64,000 nucleotides of DNA from NCBI RefSeq assembly GCF_022678625.1, contig NZ_JALBYQ010000007.1, positions 20,996 to 84,995 of the forward strand, given 5' to 3'. Below, in pieces: positions 46,257-55,278 of the stretch. The position numbers and the translations under genes were made by a program. This stretch comes from Aliiroseovarius subalbicans (GTDB lineage: Bacteria; Pseudomonadota; Alphaproteobacteria; Rhodobacterales; Rhodobacteraceae). Every line of letters starts with the position of its first letter. The stretch's first letter is position 1. A model generated the notes under the pieces. It was not told where the DNA came from and made no database searches. It saw nothing but the letters and a program-made list of their open reading frames with translations.

Positions 46257-46975
46257 TCCGTCACCTCTACATCGACTGAGAGGCAATACCCGCCATTGCG
46301 TATCGTCTTGATGATTTTTGGTCGCAGGATGTCGGGCTCTATCTTGCGACGAAGTCGGCTGATTTGGTTGTCAATCGTGCGGTCCAAAGGACCGGCTGCC
46401 CGGCCTGCTGCCAGATCCAATAGCTGGTCGCGGCTGAGGATCACCCGAGGACGCTCAAGGAGCACCAGCAGCAGCTTGAAATCTGCACTTGTCAGCGCAG
46501 TTTCGTCACTGTCGCCTCCCAGCAGAACCTGACGGTCGACATCCAAGGCAAGATGCGCAAATCGCACGGTCTTACCAGCCAGGTCACCCGCCATGGTTTC
46601 AGCCTGCGGTGCGCGACGTAACACCGCCTTGATCCGTGCCAGCAACTCGCGCGGGTTAAACGGCTTCGCGATATAATCATCAGCGCCAATCTCCAATCCC
46701 ACGATGCGATCGGTTTCCTCGCCCAATGCAGTCAGCATTATTATCGGAATGCTCTTGTCAGCAGCGAGGCGCTGGCAGACCGATAGCCCACTTTCACCCG
46801 GCATCATCACGTCTAAAACCATCAAATCGAAATGCCCTTTGGCCAGCTTCGCATCCATATCCTGTGCATCTTTGGCGGATGTAGCTCGCAAGCCGTTTTT
46901 CTCAAGAAAGCGGGTCACGCTGTCACGGATCTGCTGGTGATCGTCAACGACGAGGATATTCGGTGGGTTCGACAT
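46253..46975 (-). CDS. OmpR-family response regulator
   Basis: 240 aa. Receiver domain (ILVVDDHQQIRDSV, phospho-Asp in DLMVLDVMMPGESG, Lys in YIAKPFNPREL) and winged-helix output (GPLDRTIDNQISRLRRKIEP). It heads a minus-strand series of regulator, kinase, SHOCT, ccmF-G-H-I. Paired TTGTNACCG motifs upstream are candidate binding sites and would also serve the divergent EF-hand gene. Confidence 0.94.
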   Translation of the reverse strand: MSNPPNILVVDDHQQIRDSVTRFLEKNGLRATSAKDAQDMDAKLAKGHFDLMVLDVMMPGESGLSVCQRLAADKSIPIIMLTALGEETDRIVGLEIGADDYIAKPFNPRELLARIKAVLRRAPQAETMAGDLAGKTVRFAHLALDVDRQVLLGGDSDETALTSADFKLLLVLLERPRVILSRDQLLDLAAGRAAGPLDRTIDNQISRLRRKIEPDILRPKIIKTIRNGGYCLSVDVEVTE

Positions 46976-47019
46976 GTTCTCTTTCTAAGTCATCAATGGA
47001 GGGGTGGTCAGACCCATTT

Positions 47020-47035
47020 TTGTCACCGATTGTAT
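47020..47035 (+). promoter_or_regulatory. Candidate response-regulator site A
   Basis: TTGTCACCGATTGTAT; shares TTGTNACCGNNTGT with site B on the other strand. The centres are 32 bp apart, about three helical turns, in the divergent promoter region between the response regulator and EF-hand gene. Confidence 0.4.
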
Positions 47036-47051
47036 CAACAGCCGGGCATTG

Positions 47052-47067
47052 CGACAGACGGTTACAA
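47052..47067 (-). promoter_or_regulatory. Candidate response-regulator site B
   Basis: On the minus strand TTGTAACCGTCTGTCG; partner of site A (TTGTNACCGNNTGT). Convergent arrangement of the two motifs suggests cooperative binding of dimers. Confidence 0.4.
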
Positions 47068-47145
47068 TCCGGATGATGCACACCCTTCTATTTCGAATTC
47101 TTATGCCGATGTGAATGAGGCAAAGAAACGAAAAGAGAGGCTACG

Positions 47146-47763
47146 ATGTCCAAGATAACAAATACCACACTCGCCATCACCCTGATCGTCACCACGACAG
47201 GCGCCGCGCTTGCCGATGCAGGTCACCACAGTGGTGGTAAAGCCGGGTCGGAGAAGGCCGCGACCCAGAGCCCTGGGGCAATGGGGGGAGGCGCGGGACA
47301 AATGGGCATGATGGGCGGCAGCCATCACGACATGATGCAAGGCATGATGAAAATGATGATGCAGATGCACGGCGGGATGATGGGCGGAGGCATGGGTGCC
47401 GCTGGACCGATGGGTCTGATGGATCAGGACATGATGTCCCTCATGCGTGGGTCGATGATGGGTCAATTTGATGCTGACGCGGATGGCGATGGCGCCATAT
47501 CCGGGGATGAAGCACATGGTCAACTGCAGGCGATGCACGCTGACGCTGACACAGACGGGGATGGGGTGCTGACCTTGGAGGAATTCGAAGTTCTGCACGG
47601 TGAAATGATCCGGGCGATGATGGTTGATCGGTTCCAGCACCTGGACACAGACGGAGATGGCATGGTGACAACTGGAGAAATGACGGCGCCGGCTGACCGC
47701 ATGAACATGCGCCCCTCGGCCGAACAGATGATGGGTGACGAAATGGTCACTCAGGACAACTGA
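47146..47763 (+). CDS. Secreted Met-rich EF-hand protein
   Basis: 205 aa, signal peptide ending GAALADA. A Met/His/Gly-rich segment (residues about 40-100; MMGGSHHDMMQGMMKMMMQM) suited to Cu(I), then three EF-hand loops (DADGDGAISGDE, DTDGDGVLTLEE, DTDGDGMVTTGE). It may buffer periplasmic copper and calcium. SD AGAGAGG before ATG 47146. Divergent from the response regulator; followed by a strong terminator. Confidence 0.9.
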   Translation: MSKITNTTLAITLIVTTTGAALADAGHHSGGKAGSEKAATQSPGAMGGGAGQMGMMGGSHHDMMQGMMKMMMQMHGGMMGGGMGAAGPMGLMDQDMMSLMRGSMMGQFDADADGDGAISGDEAHGQLQAMHADADTDGDGVLTLEEFEVLHGEMIRAMMVDRFQHLDTDGDGMVTTGEMTAPADRMNMRPSAEQMMGDEMVTQDN

Positions 47764-47801
47764 GCCGCTCAATTGGGTGACGCCATTAGGGTGCATCCAA
47801 C

Positions 47802-47848
47802 GCCCCGGCTGACATCACAGATCCCCAGGGTCGGTCGGGGCATTTTTT
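47802..47848 (+). terminator. Rho-independent terminator after the EF-hand gene
   Basis: A 12-bp stem, GCCCCGGCTGAC (47802-47813) with GTCGGTCGGGGC (47830-47841), two G-U pairs, followed by ATTTTTT. It lies between the EF-hand gene and DUF302 and ends just before the DUF302 SD, so read-through would be limited. Confidence 0.85.
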
Positions 47849-47864
47849 CAAAAGGAGAAATACG

Positions 47865-48251
47865 ATGACATACACGTTCAACCGGCTGCTGTCTGGTGTG
47901 ACCATTGATGATGCAGACATGCGGGTGCGTGATGCTCTCGGCGAGCAAGGGTTCGGCGTTCTGACCGAAATCGACGTCAAAGCCACGATGAAAAAGAAGA
48001 TCGACGTGGATATGGACGGCTACCGCATCCTGGGCGCGTGCAACCCCAACATGGCCCACCAGGCCATCGGATTGGAGCCGCGTATAGGGGCGATGCTGCC
48101 TTGCAACGTCATTCTGCGTCAAGTGGACGGCGGCACCGAAGTCAGCTCAATCGACCCGGTCGCATCCATGGCGGCCGTTGAAAACAGCGGTTTGCACGCT
48201 GTGGCTGGCGAAGTTCGCGACATGCTGCGCACGGCGATTGAAGCCGCGTGA
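47865..48251 (+). CDS. DUF302 domain protein
   Basis: 128 aa, cytoplasmic, no signal. DUF302 features: VRDALGEQGFGVLTEIDVKATMKKK and YRILGACNPNMAHQAI (parts), then MLPCNVILR. Function unknown; the family is common beside metal and sulfur-stress genes. Good SD AAAAGGAGAA. Heads a plus-strand series with rhodanese and multicopper oxidase. Confidence 0.92.
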   Translation: MTYTFNRLLSGVTIDDADMRVRDALGEQGFGVLTEIDVKATMKKKIDVDMDGYRILGACNPNMAHQAIGLEPRIGAMLPCNVILRQVDGGTEVSSIDPVASMAAVENSGLHAVAGEVRDMLRTAIEAA

Positions 48252-48273
48252 ATCCGTTTGAAGGGAGCAGAAG

Positions 48274-48744
48274 ATGTTACTGACCCGTCGTCACACCGTG
48301 ACCCTCCTGGCATTCTTGCCGGTTCAAGCGCTCGCGACCACCGCCGTGGCCCAGGGCCGCGATGTCTGGACTGCAGCCGAAGCGCTCGAGGCCCTGTTAC
48401 AGGACCGAATTCGGATGCTTGATATCCGCTCGTCAGAGGAATGGCAGGAGACTGGTGTTGCTCAAGGTGCTTGGCCTGTGAGCCTGCATGATGAACGTTT
48501 CCCGGAGCGTTTGTTTGCTGCGCGAGACCTGGCCGAAACCCGCGCTGTCGCCTTGATTTGCGCGACAGGTGGCCGGTCCGGCGCCGTGATGACCAACCTG
48601 CGCAAGTCCGGGTATGACAGTTTTATCGATGTGTCAGAAGGCATGCTTGGGTCACGCCAGGGCCCCGGTTGGATCAAGGCTGGTCTGCCCATCGTCACCG
48701 CTCAAGAGGCAATCTCAGCATTGCCATCCACCCTCAAGCTGTGA
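48274..48744 (+). CDS. Exported rhodanese-domain protein
   Basis: 156 aa with a signal peptide (VTLLAFLPVQALATTAVA). Single rhodanese domain: DIRSSEEWQETGVAQGAWPV and the active-site loop ICATGGRSGAVM with the catalytic Cys. Sulfur transfer or thiol relay in the periplasm. SD AAGGGAG. It is 22 bp after DUF302 and 15 bp before the oxidase. Confidence 0.9.
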   Translation: MLLTRRHTVTLLAFLPVQALATTAVAQGRDVWTAAEALEALLQDRIRMLDIRSSEEWQETGVAQGAWPVSLHDERFPERLFAARDLAETRAVALICATGGRSGAVMTNLRKSGYDSFIDVSEGMLGSRQGPGWIKAGLPIVTAQEAISALPSTLKL

Positions 48745-48759
48745 CCGGAGGGTGGATGC

Positions 48760-50211
48760 ATGAGACGTCGAACTTTCCTTGGGGGCCTTTCTGCCAGCGC
48801 TTTGGCTGCGGGGACTGCGTCCTTGTCCTTTGGCCAAGTGGCAGCAAAGCGGTTGACCATGCCTCCGCTCCTGGACGCCACATCTTCAGGGCAAGTTCGA
48901 TTGGAGGCGCAAAAGGGGCGAACCGCATTTGTCGGTTCGTCCCGCGCCGACACTTGGGGGTTCAACCAGCCCTTCCTGGGCCCGACATTGCGGATGTCGA
49001 CCGGGCGTGCAACCCAAGTTGATGTCCTCAATTCGCTCGACGAAGAGATTTCGGTGCATTGGCACGGGCTTCTTGTGCCAGGCACGGTCGATGGCGGCCC
49101 TCATCAGACAGTTGAACCGGCAACAACTTGGTCACCCGAACTCGAGTTAACACAGCCAGCGGCGACGGCTTGGTATCATTCCCACATCCACGGCGCTACT
49201 GCCCGTCAGGTTCAAATGGGTTTGGCAGGTGTGCTTCATATTGACGACGGCCAGGATGATGCGCGTGGGCTGCCCTCTCAATATGGTGTCGATGATCTGA
49301 CCTTGGTTTTGCAGGATCGGCGGTTTTCCCGGCGGGGAGAGATTGATCTTTCTCTCACCATGCCTGACCGCATGATGGGGTTTCTTGGCGATACGATCCT
49401 GGTCAATGGCCAGGTTGGGACCATGGCTGTTGTACCCAAAGGGCTGGTCCGTCTTCGTCTTCTGAACGGGTCAAACGCGCGTATCTATACGCTTGCATTA
49501 TCGGATGGGCGACCCATGCATCTTGTCGCCACGGACAGCGGTTACCTGGACAAGCCGACCCGATTGTCGAAGCTGCGTCTCTCCCCCGGTGAGCGTTTCG
49601 AGGTGCTGGTTGATTTTTCAGATGCACGCGATGTCACGCTGACGTCTGAACACAACCCCAATACCGGGATGATGGGTGGCATGATGGGAGGTCGGCGCCA
49701 GCAAAGCGGCCGTTTTTCCGTGTTGCCGTTTACTGTCGATCCCACCCTTCCCACGCGTATCACAAGACAGCCCGACGACCTCGGTGGCAGCCGCCCAAAC
49801 GGTGATGCCGCAAACGCGATCTGGCGGCGTCTTTCGTTGGATATGCCTATGGGAATGGGAATGATGCTTGGCCGTTCCGACCGGCGCTTCTCTATAAACG
49901 GAGATGCGTTTGCGATGGACCGGATCAATTTCCGTGTGACCCAAGGGACCATTGAGCGATGGACGGTGAACGCGGATATGATGATGCACCCGTTTCATGT
50001 GCATGGCGTCAAGTTTCAGGTCTTGTCAGAAAACGGCCGTGCACCGCAACGTCAGAATACAGGTTGGAAAGACACTGTTCTGGTCAATGGTTCGGTCGAT
50101 CTGTTGATCCGCTTCGACCAGCCTGCCCCGGCCAATGCCCCCTTCATGTACCACTGCCATATCCTCGAACATGAAGACGGCGGGATGATGGGCCAGTTCA
50201 CTGTCGGCTGA
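48760..50211 (+). CDS. Tat-exported multicopper oxidase (CueO/CopA type), intact
   Basis: 483 aa. Tat signal MRRRTFLGG. Ligands: HWHGLLVPGTVDGG, AWYHSHIHG, HPFHVHGVKF and HCHILEHEDGGMM. A Met-rich TGMMGGMMGGRRQQ stretch sits near residue 300, as in Cu(I)-oxidising enzymes. It is the intact paralogue of the broken gene at 21808, with long identical stretches such as ARQVQMGLAGVLH and GVDDLTLVLQDRRF. SD GGAGGG. Confidence 0.95.
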   Translation: MRRRTFLGGLSASALAAGTASLSFGQVAAKRLTMPPLLDATSSGQVRLEAQKGRTAFVGSSRADTWGFNQPFLGPTLRMSTGRATQVDVLNSLDEEISVHWHGLLVPGTVDGGPHQTVEPATTWSPELELTQPAATAWYHSHIHGATARQVQMGLAGVLHIDDGQDDARGLPSQYGVDDLTLVLQDRRFSRRGEIDLSLTMPDRMMGFLGDTILVNGQVGTMAVVPKGLVRLRLLNGSNARIYTLALSDGRPMHLVATDSGYLDKPTRLSKLRLSPGERFEVLVDFSDARDVTLTSEHNPNTGMMGGMMGGRRQQSGRFSVLPFTVDPTLPTRITRQPDDLGGSRPNGDAANAIWRRLSLDMPMGMGMMLGRSDRRFSINGDAFAMDRINFRVTQGTIERWTVNADMMMHPFHVHGVKFQVLSENGRAPQRQNTGWKDTVLVNGSVDLLIRFDQPAPANAPFMYHCHILEHEDGGMMGQFTVG

Positions 50212-50236
50212 GTGGGCCAACGTTGAGCCGCGTCCA

Positions 50237-50959
50237 ATGTATTTAATCGGGATGCTTGAGATGCCAGAAAGGAGATCGACAATATCAATCGTGCCCGCTG
50301 TCGCCTTGCTAAGCGCCTTGGGGCTCATCGGGTATTGGCTATTGTATTCCCCAGGATGGTTGCAAGTCGATGCGCAGGCTGTTGCCCGATGGGTCGAAGG
50401 CCTTGGCCCATTCGGTCCACTGGCAATCATAGCCCTCATGACGCTCGCAGTTGTTGCAAGCCCCATTCCAAGCGCGCCCATTGCCCTGGCGGCAGGCGCA
50501 GCCTTCGGGCAAATTGCTGGTACACTCTACGTGGCGATTGGGGCTGAGGTCGGGGCCTTGGCGGCGTTTGGCATCGCCCGCGTCTTGGGTCGGAACACGG
50601 TCGACAAGCTTCTTGACCCCCGGGCAGTTACGGGCCTGCTTGGGTCGCAAAATGCGTTGACTCTCGCTGTTTTTGTAAGCCGCTTGCTGCCGTTCGTATC
50701 ATTTGATGTGATGAGTTATGCCGCTGGTTTGAGCCGGATTCACCCGTGGCGGTTCATCCTTGCTACACTGGCAGGCATTCTCCCAGCAAGTTTTGCCTTG
50801 GCCTATCTGGGCGACGAAGCCATGTCGGGAAGGTTCAGTTCTGCCGCCTGGATTGCCATTGGTCTTGGCCTCCTGACGGCCACGCCAATCCTCGTTGTGG
50901 CGCTGCGCCACAAGTCTGGCACTGTTCCCCCCTCCCCCCAATTGGAAGATCCGAAATGA
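50237..50959 (+). CDS. TVP38/TMEM64 (VTT domain) membrane protein
   Basis: 240 aa with five to six TM helices. VTT/SNARE-associated core: [22 protein letters not shown] and [25 protein letters not shown] in part. Related proteins act in lipid handling; in metal loci their role is unclear. It overlaps lgt by 4 bp (ATGA). Starts at 50237, 50252 or 50261 are possible. Confidence 0.88.
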   Translation: MYLIGMLEMPERRSTISIVPAVALLSALGLIGYWLLYSPGWLQVDAQAVARWVEGLGPFGPLAIIALMTLAVVASPIPSAPIALAAGAAFGQIAGTLYVAIGAEVGALAAFGIARVLGRNTVDKLLDPRAVTGLLGSQNALTLAVFVSRLLPFVSFDVMSYAAGLSRIHPWRFILATLAGILPASFALAYLGDEAMSGRFSSAAWIAIGLGLLTATPILVVALRHKSGTVPPSPQLEDPK

Positions 50960-51879
50960 ACCTCGCCGCCATCCCCTTCCCCGATATCTCACCCGAGATT
51001 TTCTCCATCGAGATCGGGTCCCTGACTTTTGCCCTCAGGTGGTATGCGCTTGCCTATATTGCCGGATTGCTGCTGGGATGGCAGCTCTGTGTTCGGCTTA
51101 TTCGAAACGTTGAGTTTTGGCGGGATCAAACTCCGCCTATGACATCTCTGCAGCTGGAACAGCTGCTGAATTGGGTTGTTGTGGGTGTAATTCTGGGTGG
51201 GCGGCTTGGTTTTGTGCTGTTCTATCAACCCGATTATTATCTGGCGCGGCCTTTGGAAATTCTCAAAGTGTGGCAAGGTGGAATGTCCTTCCACGGCGGT
51301 TTTTTGGGCGTATCGGTTGCGGCGCTGGTGTTCGCTTTGCGCAACCGGTTGGAAATTCTCGGTTTGGCAGATCTTCTAGCGCTTTCGGCCCCGATCGGCC
51401 TGCTTCTGGGGCGGGTCGCAAATTTCATAAACGCCGAACTTTGGGGGCGCCCGACCACCCTTCCCTGGGGCGTAGTCTTCCCGGGCGAGGCCGCCCAGTC
51501 TTGCGCCGGAGCAATAGGATTGTGTGCCCGGCACCCGTCTCAGATTTATGAAGCCGCGTTGGAGGGGTTGGTGTTGGGGGCGGTTCTACTGACCCTCGCC
51601 CTGCGTCGCAAATGGTTGCATAGCCCTGGTGCTCTGACCGGGATGTTCCTTGCGGGCTATGGCTCCGCACGCTTTCTGGTCGAGTTCGTCCGCCAACCCG
51701 ATATGCAATTTGTTACGGAAGAAAACCCGATTGGTCATGCACTGCATTTCGGCACTGGGGGACTGACCATGGGGCAAATTCTCTCCCTGCCCATGATCCT
51801 GACCGGAGTCGCTCTGATCTGGTGGGTCCGATCGGACCGGGCCAACCGGAAGCCGAAAAAACATGTCGAAGTGGGTTGA
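50956..51879 (+). CDS. lgt: Prolipoprotein diacylglyceryl transferase
   Basis: 307 aa, seven TM helices. Lgt signature [15 protein letters not shown] and [12 protein letters not shown] near the end. Moves diacylglycerol from phosphatidylglycerol to the lipobox Cys of prolipoproteins. ATG 50956 overlaps the previous stop. Lgt is normally a single housekeeping gene; a copy in an accessory copper island is unusual and may serve the island's own lipoproteins. Its stop overlaps a CueR-type promoter. Confidence 0.95.
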   Translation: MNLAAIPFPDISPEIFSIEIGSLTFALRWYALAYIAGLLLGWQLCVRLIRNVEFWRDQTPPMTSLQLEQLLNWVVVGVILGGRLGFVLFYQPDYYLARPLEILKVWQGGMSFHGGFLGVSVAALVFALRNRLEILGLADLLALSAPIGLLLGRVANFINAELWGRPTTLPWGVVFPGEAAQSCAGAIGLCARHPSQIYEAALEGLVLGAVLLTLALRRKWLHSPGALTGMFLAGYGSARFLVEFVRQPDMQFVTEENPIGHALHFGTGGLTMGQILSLPMILTGVALIWWVRSDRANRKPKKHVEVG

Positions 51880-51900
51880 TCCTACCCCCACGGGAACCCC
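51876..51900 (+). promoter_or_regulatory. CueR/HmrR-type operator-promoter for the second Cu ATPase
   Basis: TTGATC (51876-51881), then TACCC-N5-GGAACCCC, the same architecture as the copA and copZ sites. The -35 overlaps the lgt stop codon, and the ATPase start is 30 bp downstream. Confidence 0.65.
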
Positions 51901-51929
51901 CACGCTTGTCGCATAGATTGGAGAAAACG

Positions 51930-54320
51930 ATGTCAAATAAGACCGATCATCACCACGATCACCAGCATCATGACGCGGATCCAGAAGGGCATTCCGACAT
52001 GGTGTTGAAAGCTGTTGACCCTGTCTGCGGTATGAGCGTGGAGGTGACGCAGGACACGCTCTCTAAGGATCAGGAGGGGGAAACCTACTACTTCTGCTCG
52101 GACCGGTGTCTTACCCAGTTCAAAACCGACCCCTGGCTTTACGCGTTCAGCGGCGGCGCGGATGGCAGGATGCATGAAGGCGCGCCTGGTGCTTCAACCA
52201 CTCCGGTCGCTCCGGGCACAAAATGGACCTGTCCGATGCATCCGGAAATCATCCGAGATGAACCCGGATCCTGCCCGATCTGCGGGATGGCCTTGGAAAC
52301 CGTTTTGCCCTCGGACGAACAAAACGAAGAATTGACTGATTTCACCCGTCGCATGTGGGTCAGTTCCGCTGCGGCGGTACCTCTGGTCGTTCTCACGATG
52401 GGCGAACTTGTCGGATTGCCCGTGCGGGATTGGCTCGGCCATCAGCTGGCAACATATGTCGAGTTCCTGATTGCCACCCCAATTATCCTTTGGGCGGCGC
52501 AACCGTTCTTTGCCCGAGGTGTTGAATCGGTACGAAACCGGTCACCGAATATGTGGACCTTGATCGCGCTTGGGGTTGGGGCAGCCTATGTTTACTCCCT
52601 ATTCGCTACATTCCTGCCAAACCTGTTCCCTGACCAGTACAGAACTAAAGGTGGGGTCGGCACCTATTACGAGGCCGCTGTTGTCATCATCGCGCTTGTT
52701 TTTGTCGGTCAGGTCCTGGAACTTCGCGCGCGCGAACGCACCGGGGATGCGATCCGTGCTCTGCTCGATTTGGCACCAAAAATGGCGCGGGTCATTCTGC
52801 CCGATGGACTGGAGCGGGATGTGCCTCTTGAGCAGGTCGTTGTCGGAGATTTACTGCGGGTTCGGCCGGGTGACAGCATTCCGGTCGACGCGACCGTGAT
52901 CGAGGGCCATTCATCGATTGATGAAAGCATGATCACTGGCGAGCCAGTGCCGGTTGAAAAGACAGAAGGTGACCGGGTGACCGGCGGCACAATTAACAAG
53001 AATGGATCTCTTGCCGTCCGCGCAACCCAGGTAGGCGCTGATACAGTCTTGTCACAAATTGTCGAAATGGTTGCGGGTGCCCGTCGTTCGCGCGCGCCAA
53101 TTCAGGGCCTTGCTGACCGCGTGTCATCTGTATTCGTGCCGACTGTCGTGTTGATCGCTATCGTTGCATTTGTCTCCTGGGTGGTCCTGGGCCCTGAGCC
53201 GGCACTTGCCTTCGCTATCGCGGCGGCCGTGTCGGTTCTGATCATCGCCTGCCCCTGTGCGCTTGGCCTGGCAACTCCGATATCGATCACCACAGCGGCT
53301 GGGCGGGGCGCGCAAGCCGGAGTTCTGATCAAGGATGCGGAAGCGCTTGAGCGTATGGCGCGTGTGGATACGATTATCGTGGACAAAACAGGCACTCTAA
53401 CCCTTGGCAAGCCCGAGCTGACCAATGTCGTGGCCTTTTCCGATCTCACGAGTGACACCGTTCTCAAGCTCGCAGCAGCACTCGAGTTGGTATCAGAGCA
53501 CCCGTTGGCAGAGGCGATCGTCGAAGGGGCGCGGAGTCGAGGAATTACCTTGCCCAAAGCCGACAGCTTTGAAGCCGTGACTGGCAAAGGTGTTCAAGGC
53601 ACCATCGCAGGTCAAACCGTTGCGCTTGGGAATACCGCAATGATGCAACTCTTGAGTATCGAAACCTCGGGGATTGAAGACTCCATGGATGCCCTGCGCA
53701 TGGAAGGTAAGACGGCAATGTTTGTCGCCCTGGACGGCGCACTTGCAGGGGTTGTCGCGGTTGCCGATCCCATCAAGCCGACGACGGCCGGAGCCATTCG
53801 TGACCTGCACGATTTGGGGCTCAAGGTGATCATGGCAACAGGTGACAACCAACGAACCGCCGAAGCCGTCGCCGGCTCACTGGGTATTGATGATGTTCGC
53901 GCTGGTGTTCTGCCCGAAGACAAGAAAGCGCTGGTGGAAGAACTACACGCCCGTGGACATCGGGTGGCGATGGCCGGCGACGGGGTCAACGACGCGCCTG
54001 CATTGGCGGCAGCCGATGTGGGGATCGCTATGGGGACCGGAGCTGATGTCGCGGTGGAAAGTGCCGGTATCACACTGCTGGGCGGGGATCTTGTCGGTAT
54101 CGTACGGGCACGCAAATTGGCCAAGGCGACACTGCGCAATATCAAGCAGAACCTGTTCTTCGCCTTTGCCTACAATGCGGCGGGCGTGCCGATAGCGGCA
54201 GGTGTCCTTTATCCGCTGCTCGGCATTTTGTTGTCGCCAATGATCGCTGCAGCCGCAATGAGCTTGTCTTCGGTCTCGGTGATATCCAACGCGCTGCGCT
54301 TGCGTCGCGTCAAACTCTGA
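51930..54320 (+). CDS. copB: Copper/silver P1B-type ATPase with YHS and heavy-metal-binding domains
   Basis: 796 aa. N-terminus His-rich ([12 protein letters not shown]), then a YHS domain (DPVCGMSVE, residues 30-38), a CPMHPE...CPICGM heavy-metal-binding domain (101-120), TM helices, TGEP, CPC in [20 protein letters not shown] and [11 protein letters not shown]. This is the SilP/CopB-like group with no HMA domain. ATG 51930 follows GGAG; an upstream extension would cross the operator. Symbol is by architecture. Confidence 0.93.
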   Translation: MSNKTDHHHDHQHHDADPEGHSDMVLKAVDPVCGMSVEVTQDTLSKDQEGETYYFCSDRCLTQFKTDPWLYAFSGGADGRMHEGAPGASTTPVAPGTKWTCPMHPEIIRDEPGSCPICGMALETVLPSDEQNEELTDFTRRMWVSSAAAVPLVVLTMGELVGLPVRDWLGHQLATYVEFLIATPIILWAAQPFFARGVESVRNRSPNMWTLIALGVGAAYVYSLFATFLPNLFPDQYRTKGGVGTYYEAAVVIIALVFVGQVLELRARERTGDAIRALLDLAPKMARVILPDGLERDVPLEQVVVGDLLRVRPGDSIPVDATVIEGHSSIDESMITGEPVPVEKTEGDRVTGGTINKNGSLAVRATQVGADTVLSQIVEMVAGARRSRAPIQGLADRVSSVFVPTVVLIAIVAFVSWVVLGPEPALAFAIAAAVSVLIIACPCALGLATPISITTAAGRGAQAGVLIKDAEALERMARVDTIIVDKTGTLTLGKPELTNVVAFSDLTSDTVLKLAAALELVSEHPLAEAIVEGARSRGITLPKADSFEAVTGKGVQGTIAGQTVALGNTAMMQLLSIETSGIEDSMDALRMEGKTAMFVALDGALAGVVAVADPIKPTTAGAIRDLHDLGLKVIMATGDNQRTAEAVAGSLGIDDVRAGVLPEDKKALVEELHARGHRVAMAGDGVNDAPALAAADVGIAMGTGADVAVESAGITLLGGDLVGIVRARKLAKATLRNIKQNLFFAFAYNAAGVPIAAGVLYPLLGILLSPMIAAAAMSLSSVSVISNALRLRRVKL

Positions 54321-54342
54321 TCCGCAAAAAAGGGGGCTAGCC

Positions 54343-55278
54343 ATGGCAAACGGGCATCAAGGGCATATGCCTTCCAGCGGGCGGGCTTTGGTGATTTCAG
54401 CTTGGCTGACGGGCGTGTATTTCGTCATTGAACTTGGAATTGGCCTTTGGACGGGCTCAATCGCCGTAATCTCGGACGCGTTTCATACCTTCTCAGCTGT
54501 TGGAGGAGTACTCGTTGCCATCGTGGCGGCTAAGCTGGCAAAGCGCCCAGCGGACGATCAGCGCAGTTTCGGATGGGCCCGGGCGGAAATTCTGGGTGCG
54601 CTTGTCAATGGCGGGTTCTTATTGGCTATGGCACTGGTCGTCATTGTTATGGCCGCAATGCGCCTCGCCACCCCTCTGGATCTGCCAACAGGCCCGATGT
54701 TGATTGCTGCGGCTGGCGGGCTGGTTACCGAGTTTATTTCGCTTGGTTTGATCTGGAGGCAAAGCAACGACGATCTCAACACGAAGGGTGCTCTATGGCA
54801 CATCATCCAGACATTTGTCGGTAGCCTTCTGATCATCATAACTGCGCTGGTCATTCGCTTTACGGGCTTCCTCCTGATCGACCCGCTCTTGGGTATGGCT
54901 TTCGGTTTTGTGCTGCTCTGGGCCAGCTGGGGCATACTCAATGAAGCGGCGCACTTCTTGATGGAGGGGACACCGCCAACGGTGCATCTGCCCGAGGTTC
55001 TGCAAGCGCTCGCAACGCTCGATGGCGTCGAGAATGTTCACCACGCCCATGCCTGGGCCTTGACCAGCGGTCGCCACGTTTTCTCAGCGCACCTGCGCGT
55101 TCACGACGATGCCGCACAACGGCGTGTCCTTCCTGCGGCCTATTCCCTCCTGCGCAAGGAATACGGCTTCTTTTTCGTCACGCTGCAAGTTGAGGGCGAG
55201 TGTTTGGACGAAAGCGGGGCTGAAGAAATTGATTTGTCTGCAATCGCGAAAGAAGGAGACCACAATCATGACCAGTGA
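54343..55278 (+). CDS. Cation diffusion facilitator with altered metal site
   Basis: 311 aa, six TM helices and a C-terminal cytoplasmic domain, plus His ends (GHQGHM at the start, DHNHDQ at the end). CDF plan is clear (TGSIAVISDAFH, RAEILGALVNGG). However the two HxxxD metal motifs of TM2 and TM5 are changed: His48 with Ala52 (HTFSA) and His153 with Thr157 (HIIQT). So it may carry a different ion or be regulatory. SD AAAGGGGG. Follows the Cu ATPase by 22 bp. Confidence 0.88.
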   Translation: MANGHQGHMPSSGRALVISAWLTGVYFVIELGIGLWTGSIAVISDAFHTFSAVGGVLVAIVAAKLAKRPADDQRSFGWARAEILGALVNGGFLLAMALVVIVMAAMRLATPLDLPTGPMLIAAAGGLVTEFISLGLIWRQSNDDLNTKGALWHIIQTFVGSLLIIITALVIRFTGFLLIDPLLGMAFGFVLLWASWGILNEAAHFLMEGTPPTVHLPEVLQALATLDGVENVHHAHAWALTSGRHVFSAHLRVHDDAAQRRVLPAAYSLLRKEYGFFFVTLQVEGECLDESGAEEIDLSAIAKEGDHNHDQ

